The notes under the pieces: model-generated | The model's database searches: none | Seen by the model: the letters and a program-made list of their open reading frames with translations, nothing else | Told to the model about the DNA's origin: nothing | Assembly (NCBI GenBank): GCA_963799975.1 | Contig: CAWCZF010000006.1 | Location: forward strand, 2,666,001-2,730,000 | DNA: 64,000 nucleotides | Origin: Actinoallomurus sp963799975 | Lineage (GTDB): Bacteria > Actinomycetota > Actinomycetes > Streptosporangiales > Streptosporangiaceae | Reading direction: 5' to 3' | Shown here: positions 61,237 through 64,000 of the stretch, piece by piece | How positions within the stretch are numbered: position 1 is the stretch's first letter | Layout of the letters: each line of letters starts with the position of its first letter | Position numbers and translations under genes: made by a program

Positions 61237-62205
61237 ATGGGAAGCGGAACCTGGTCCACCAACGTCTACGACGCCGCGGCGAGCTACCGCGCGGCCACCG
61301 GCGCGAGCGCGTTCGCCTACAGCGACGGCGGCGCCACCTCCGTGCACGACGACCTGAACCCGTACGGCGTGAACGTACGGGAGAGCCGGGACAACGACGA
61401 GCACCCCGAGTCGCTCGCCCTCGCCGTGCTGTTCGACGTGACCGGCTCGATGGGCGCGGTGCCGCGCACGCTCCAATCCAAGCTGCCCGACCTGCTCGGC
61501 CTGCTGATGCGCAAGGGCTACGTCGAGCACCCGCAGATCCTGTTCGGCGCGGTCGGCGACGCCACCTGCGACCGCGCGCCGCTCCAGGTCGGGCAGTTCG
61601 AGTCCGACAACCGGATGGACGACGACCTCGGGAAGATCCTGCTCGAGGGCGGGGGCGGCGGCCAGATGACCGAGTCCTACGAGCTGGCCATGTACTTCAT
61701 GGCGCGGCACACGGCGATGGACTGCCTGGAAAAGCGCGGTCGGCGCGGCTACCTGTTCCTCATCGGGGACGAGCTGGCCTACCCGAAGGTGAAGACGCGC
61801 GAGGTGCGCGCGGTCGTCGGGGACGAGGCGGCGCAGGACGTGCCGCTGGCCACGATCATCGCCGAGCTCAAGCGCAAGTTCGAGGTCTACTTCATCATCC
61901 CCGAGGGCGCGTACTACTCCGGCGACGACCGGCTGGCCGACTTCTGGCGCGGGCACCTCGGCCAGAACGTCATCCGCCTCGACGACCTCGACGCGGTCTG
62001 CGAGACGATCGCGCTGACCGTCGGCCTGGCCGAGGACGCGGTCGACCTGGAGGAGGGCCTGGACCACCTGCGGGAGTTCGGCTCGGCCGCGGGCGGCTCG
62101 GTCTCGCGCGCGCTCGCGCCGCTCGACGCGCGGCGGGGCGCGGTCGCGGTCTCGGCGACGCCGACCGGGCTCGACCCGGCCGACACGGAGGTCACCCGGC
62201 TGTGA
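61237..62205 (+). CDS. VWA-domain protein
   Basis: The 322-residue protein has a von Willebrand A fold. LALAVLFDVTGSMGAVPRTL supplies the metal-site DxTxS, LLEGGGGGQMTESYELAMYFMARHTAMD gives the T and later acid, and RRGYLFLIGDELAYPKV continues the sheet. No signal peptide or membrane segment is seen, so it is cytoplasmic. AAGGAAAGGA lies before the ATG. The PurA-like gene overlaps its stop (GTGA). VWA proteins often act as metal-dependent adaptors; its partners may be the J/kinase protein and the enzyme downstream. Confidence 0.85.
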   Translation: MGSGTWSTNVYDAAASYRAATGASAFAYSDGGATSVHDDLNPYGVNVRESRDNDEHPESLALAVLFDVTGSMGAVPRTLQSKLPDLLGLLMRKGYVEHPQILFGAVGDATCDRAPLQVGQFESDNRMDDDLGKILLEGGGGGQMTESYELAMYFMARHTAMDCLEKRGRRGYLFLIGDELAYPKVKTREVRAVVGDEAAQDVPLATIIAELKRKFEVYFIIPEGAYYSGDDRLADFWRGHLGQNVIRLDDLDAVCETIALTVGLAEDAVDLEEGLDHLREFGSAAGGSVSRALAPLDARRGAVAVSATPTGLDPADTEVTRL

Positions 62206-63476
62206 CCGAGCACGTGATCGTCGTGGACCTCGGGTACGGGGACGCGGGCAAGGGCACGGTCATCGACTGGCTCTGCGCCCGCGGGCCGTACGCGACGGTG
62301 GTGCGGTTCAACGGGGGCGCGCAGGCGGCGCACAACGTCGTGACCGCCCGCGCGCGGCACCACACGTTCGCCCAGTTCGGCTCCGGGACGTTCACGCCCG
62401 GCGTGGCGACGCACCTGTCCCGGTTCATGATGGTGGACCCGCTCGCGCTGGCGGCCGAGGCCGCTCACCTGGCCGCGCTCGGCGCCGGCGACGCGCTGGA
62501 CCGGCTGAGCGTCGACCGCGACGCGTTGCTGACCACGCCGTACCACCGAGCGGCGAACCGGGCGCGCGCGACCGCGACGCGGCACGGGTCGTGCGGCATG
62601 GGCGTTGGTGAGACCGCGGCGTACGCCCTGGCCCGCGCCGACGCGCCGCGCGTAGGGGACTGTCGCTCCCCCGCGCGGCTGCGGCGGCGTCTCACGCGGC
62701 TGCGCGACCACCTGTTCGACCAGCTCGGGACGCTGGACGTGCCCGGGATCGAGGAGTGCGCCGAGGCGTTCGGCGCGTTCGCCGCCCGGGTGCGGATCAC
62801 CGGTGACGGGTACCTCACGACACTGCTGCGGCGGGGGCCGGCGGTGTTCGAGGGCGCCCAGGGCGTGCTGCTGGACGAGCGGTACGGCTTCCACCCGTAC
62901 ACGACGTGGTCGACGACGACGTTCGCGAACGCGGAGACGCTGCTCGAGGAGGCCGGGCCGGTCGCGCGGCGGGGCGGCGTACGGCGGTTGGGGGTGCTGC
63001 GGGCGTACCAGACGCGGCACGGTCCGGGGCCGTTCGTCACCGAGGATCCCGGGCTCATGCGTACCGAACGGCACAACCGGCGCGGGCGCTGGCAGGGCGC
63101 GTTCCGCACCGGGCAGTTGGACGCGGTCGCGCTGCGGTACGCCCTGGAGGTGTGCGGCGGCGCGGACGCCCTGGCCGTGACGCATCTGGACGTACCGGCG
63201 CCGCTGGTCTGCGAGGCGTACGACCTCGGGCCGCGGATCCGCCCCGCCGCCGACCTGGCCGGCCAGGAGCGGCTGGCCGAGCGTCTCCTGTCCGCCCGCC
63301 CCCGGTACACCCCCATGGGCGCGGACCCGGCCGAGACGATCGAGCGCACGCTCGGCGTCCCGGTGGCGCTGCGCTCCTACGGCCCGACCGCGGCGGACAA
63401 GGTGGCCGATCCCGGGCTGGTCCCGTGCGGCGTCACGGGCCGCGTCACGGGCCGTGACCCGATTCCGACCGGCTGA
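62202..63476 (+). CDS. Adenylosuccinate-synthetase-like enzyme, divergent
   Basis: The 424-residue protein follows the PurA fold: VVDLGYGDAGKGTVIDWL for the P-loop with the catalytic Asp, FNGGAQAAHNV for the region with catalytic His, FEGAQGVLLDERYGFHPYTTWSTTTFANAE, LRAYQTRHGPGPF, and LDAVALRYALEVCGGADALAVTHLD. The usual GDEGKGK is GDAGKGT, and the IMP-loop glycines differ, with RHGSCGMGVGETAAY instead. It is not the housekeeping purA. It may join Asp or another amine to a nucleotide other than IMP, or act as a sensor. GTG 62202 overlaps the VWA stop by four bases. Confidence 0.83.
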   Translation: MTEHVIVVDLGYGDAGKGTVIDWLCARGPYATVVRFNGGAQAAHNVVTARARHHTFAQFGSGTFTPGVATHLSRFMMVDPLALAAEAAHLAALGAGDALDRLSVDRDALLTTPYHRAANRARATATRHGSCGMGVGETAAYALARADAPRVGDCRSPARLRRRLTRLRDHLFDQLGTLDVPGIEECAEAFGAFAARVRITGDGYLTTLLRRGPAVFEGAQGVLLDERYGFHPYTTWSTTTFANAETLLEEAGPVARRGGVRRLGVLRAYQTRHGPGPFVTEDPGLMRTERHNRRGRWQGAFRTGQLDAVALRYALEVCGGADALAVTHLDVPAPLVCEAYDLGPRIRPAADLAGQERLAERLLSARPRYTPMGADPAETIERTLGVPVALRSYGPTAADKVADPGLVPCGVTGRVTGRDPIPTG

Positions 63477-63545
63477 CCAAGGGATTCCACGGCGGCGGAG
63501 ACCGCGCCGGTCGCCGCGCTCCTGGCGGTCCGCGAAGATTGACCC

Positions 63546-64000
63546 ATGACGATGACGCCGGTCGCCGCCCCTGCACGCCGGGACCGCAGGGCGCGGGTCG
63601 CGGTGGCCGTCACGTTCGGCCTGCACGGCGTCGCCTCGGGCAGTTGGGCCGGCCGGATCCCGTGGGTCAAGGAGGTACGCCACCTGTCCGCCGCCGGGCT
63701 CGGCCTGGCGCTGATGGGCGCGGCGATCGGCGGGCTCCTGTCGGCGCCGCTGGCGGCCGTGCTGATCTCCCGGTTCGGCAGCCGGGGCACGACGCGGATC
63801 GCCGGCCTCGCGATGGCGGTGAGCGTGCCACTCGTGGCCATCGCCCCGGTGCTCCCGGTGATCTTCGCGGCGCTCGTGCTGTTCGGCGCGACGGGCGGGG
63901 TGCTCGACATCGCGATGAACGCCAACGGCGTCGTCGTCCAGGAGCGCTACGGCCGCTCGATCATGTCCGGCCTGCACGGCATGTGGAGCATCGGCGGCCT
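63546..64000 (+). CDS. MFS transporter, 5' part (runs off the window)
   Basis: ATG 63546 opens a frame that continues to the last base of the window (151 codons). The first helices read VAVAVTFGLHGVASGSWAGRIPWVKEVRHLSAAGLGLALMGAAIGGLLSAPLAAVLISRFGSRGTTRIAGLAMA, which fits YbjJ/FucP-like members of the MFS. Motif A is RFGSRGTTR. The intergenic distance to the PurA-like gene is 69 bp, so it may not belong to that operon. Confidence 0.83.
   Translation, partial: MTMTPVAAPARRDRRARVAVAVTFGLHGVASGSWAGRIPWVKEVRHLSAAGLGLALMGAAIGGLLSAPLAAVLISRFGSRGTTRIAGLAMAVSVPLVAIAPVLPVIFAALVLFGATGGVLDIAMNANGVVVQERYGRSIMSGLHGMWSIGG

Noticed and set aside
62202..63476. Naming the PurA-like gene as housekeeping purA
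   Set aside because: The P-loop (GDAGKGT) and the IMP-binding loop differ from those of true adenylosuccinate synthetases, and the gene lies in an unusual operon.

Overview
The window is GC-rich with strong third-position GC, uses many GTG starts, and carries typical filamentous-actinomycete genes: SARP regulator, polyphosphate glucokinase, F420-linked enzymes, GlnE, SpoIIE-type phosphatase and DrrA/DrrB-type ABC pair. An actinomycete is nearly certain. A Streptosporangiales/Thermomonosporaceae-like host is my best guess but is not proven by the sequence.

Layout. (1) 1-3256: the 3' end of glnA (type I glutamine synthetase, with its adenylylation tyrosine), a HAD-like protein, an OsmC-like protein and two tandem PAP2-superfamily membrane proteins. 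(2) 3604-11189: a cinnamycin/duramycin-type lanthipeptide cluster made of a SARP regulator, a DurN/CinOrf7-like lysinoalanine enzyme, a LanA precursor with the 19-residue core CKTSCSWGPITAVCDGTTK, LanM, a CinX/DurX-like hydroxylase and a two-gene ABC exporter. The 3' third of lanM and all of lanX are broken by a dense run of small frameshifts. (3) 11202-24314: glnE, an MFS/TetR pair, a dienelactone hydrolase inserted next to an orphan glnA tail, glnA2, a polar amino-acid ABC transporter, a penicillin-binding protein and a second solute-binding protein. (4) 24606-40279: an MFS exporter, nadE, an asparaginase-like pseudoenzyme, panB, an MFS/TetR pair with clear operators, a PAS/GAF/SpoIIE/HATPase protein, a panE-npdG-ppgK group, map, and a LigD-type phosphoesterase fused to a ligase domain that has lost its lysine. 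(5) 40434-57555: membrane and envelope functions (YdjM-like, HtrA, retropepsin-like, CopD-CtaG), an F420 LLM enzyme, an XRE-TPR regulator divergent from a tiny secreted peptide, an orphan xanthine dehydrogenase large subunit, PaiB-like, K+/H+ antiporter, ald, histidine phosphatase, MpaB-like, cutA and ggt. (6) 57773-64000: an amino-acid permease, then a tight four-gene operon (NrtR-like Nudix regulator, J-domain/pseudokinase, VWA protein, adenylosuccinate-synthetase-like enzyme), and a partial MFS gene.

How the genes work together. Nitrogen metabolism is the chromosomal theme: glnA, the GlnE that modifies it, glnA2, amino-acid uptake, ald, ggt and an asparaginase relative. The lanthipeptide cluster sits inside the glnA-glnE interval and looks like an accessory insertion. 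Its logic matches cinnamycin: LanM makes the (methyl)lanthionines, LanX should hydroxylate Asp15, LanN should close the Ser6-Lys19 lysinoalanine, and LanTH should export the product. The last operon (59.4-63.5 kb) has no function I can assign and is the best candidate for an undescribed system. I found no rRNA, tRNA, CRISPR array or transposase gene.
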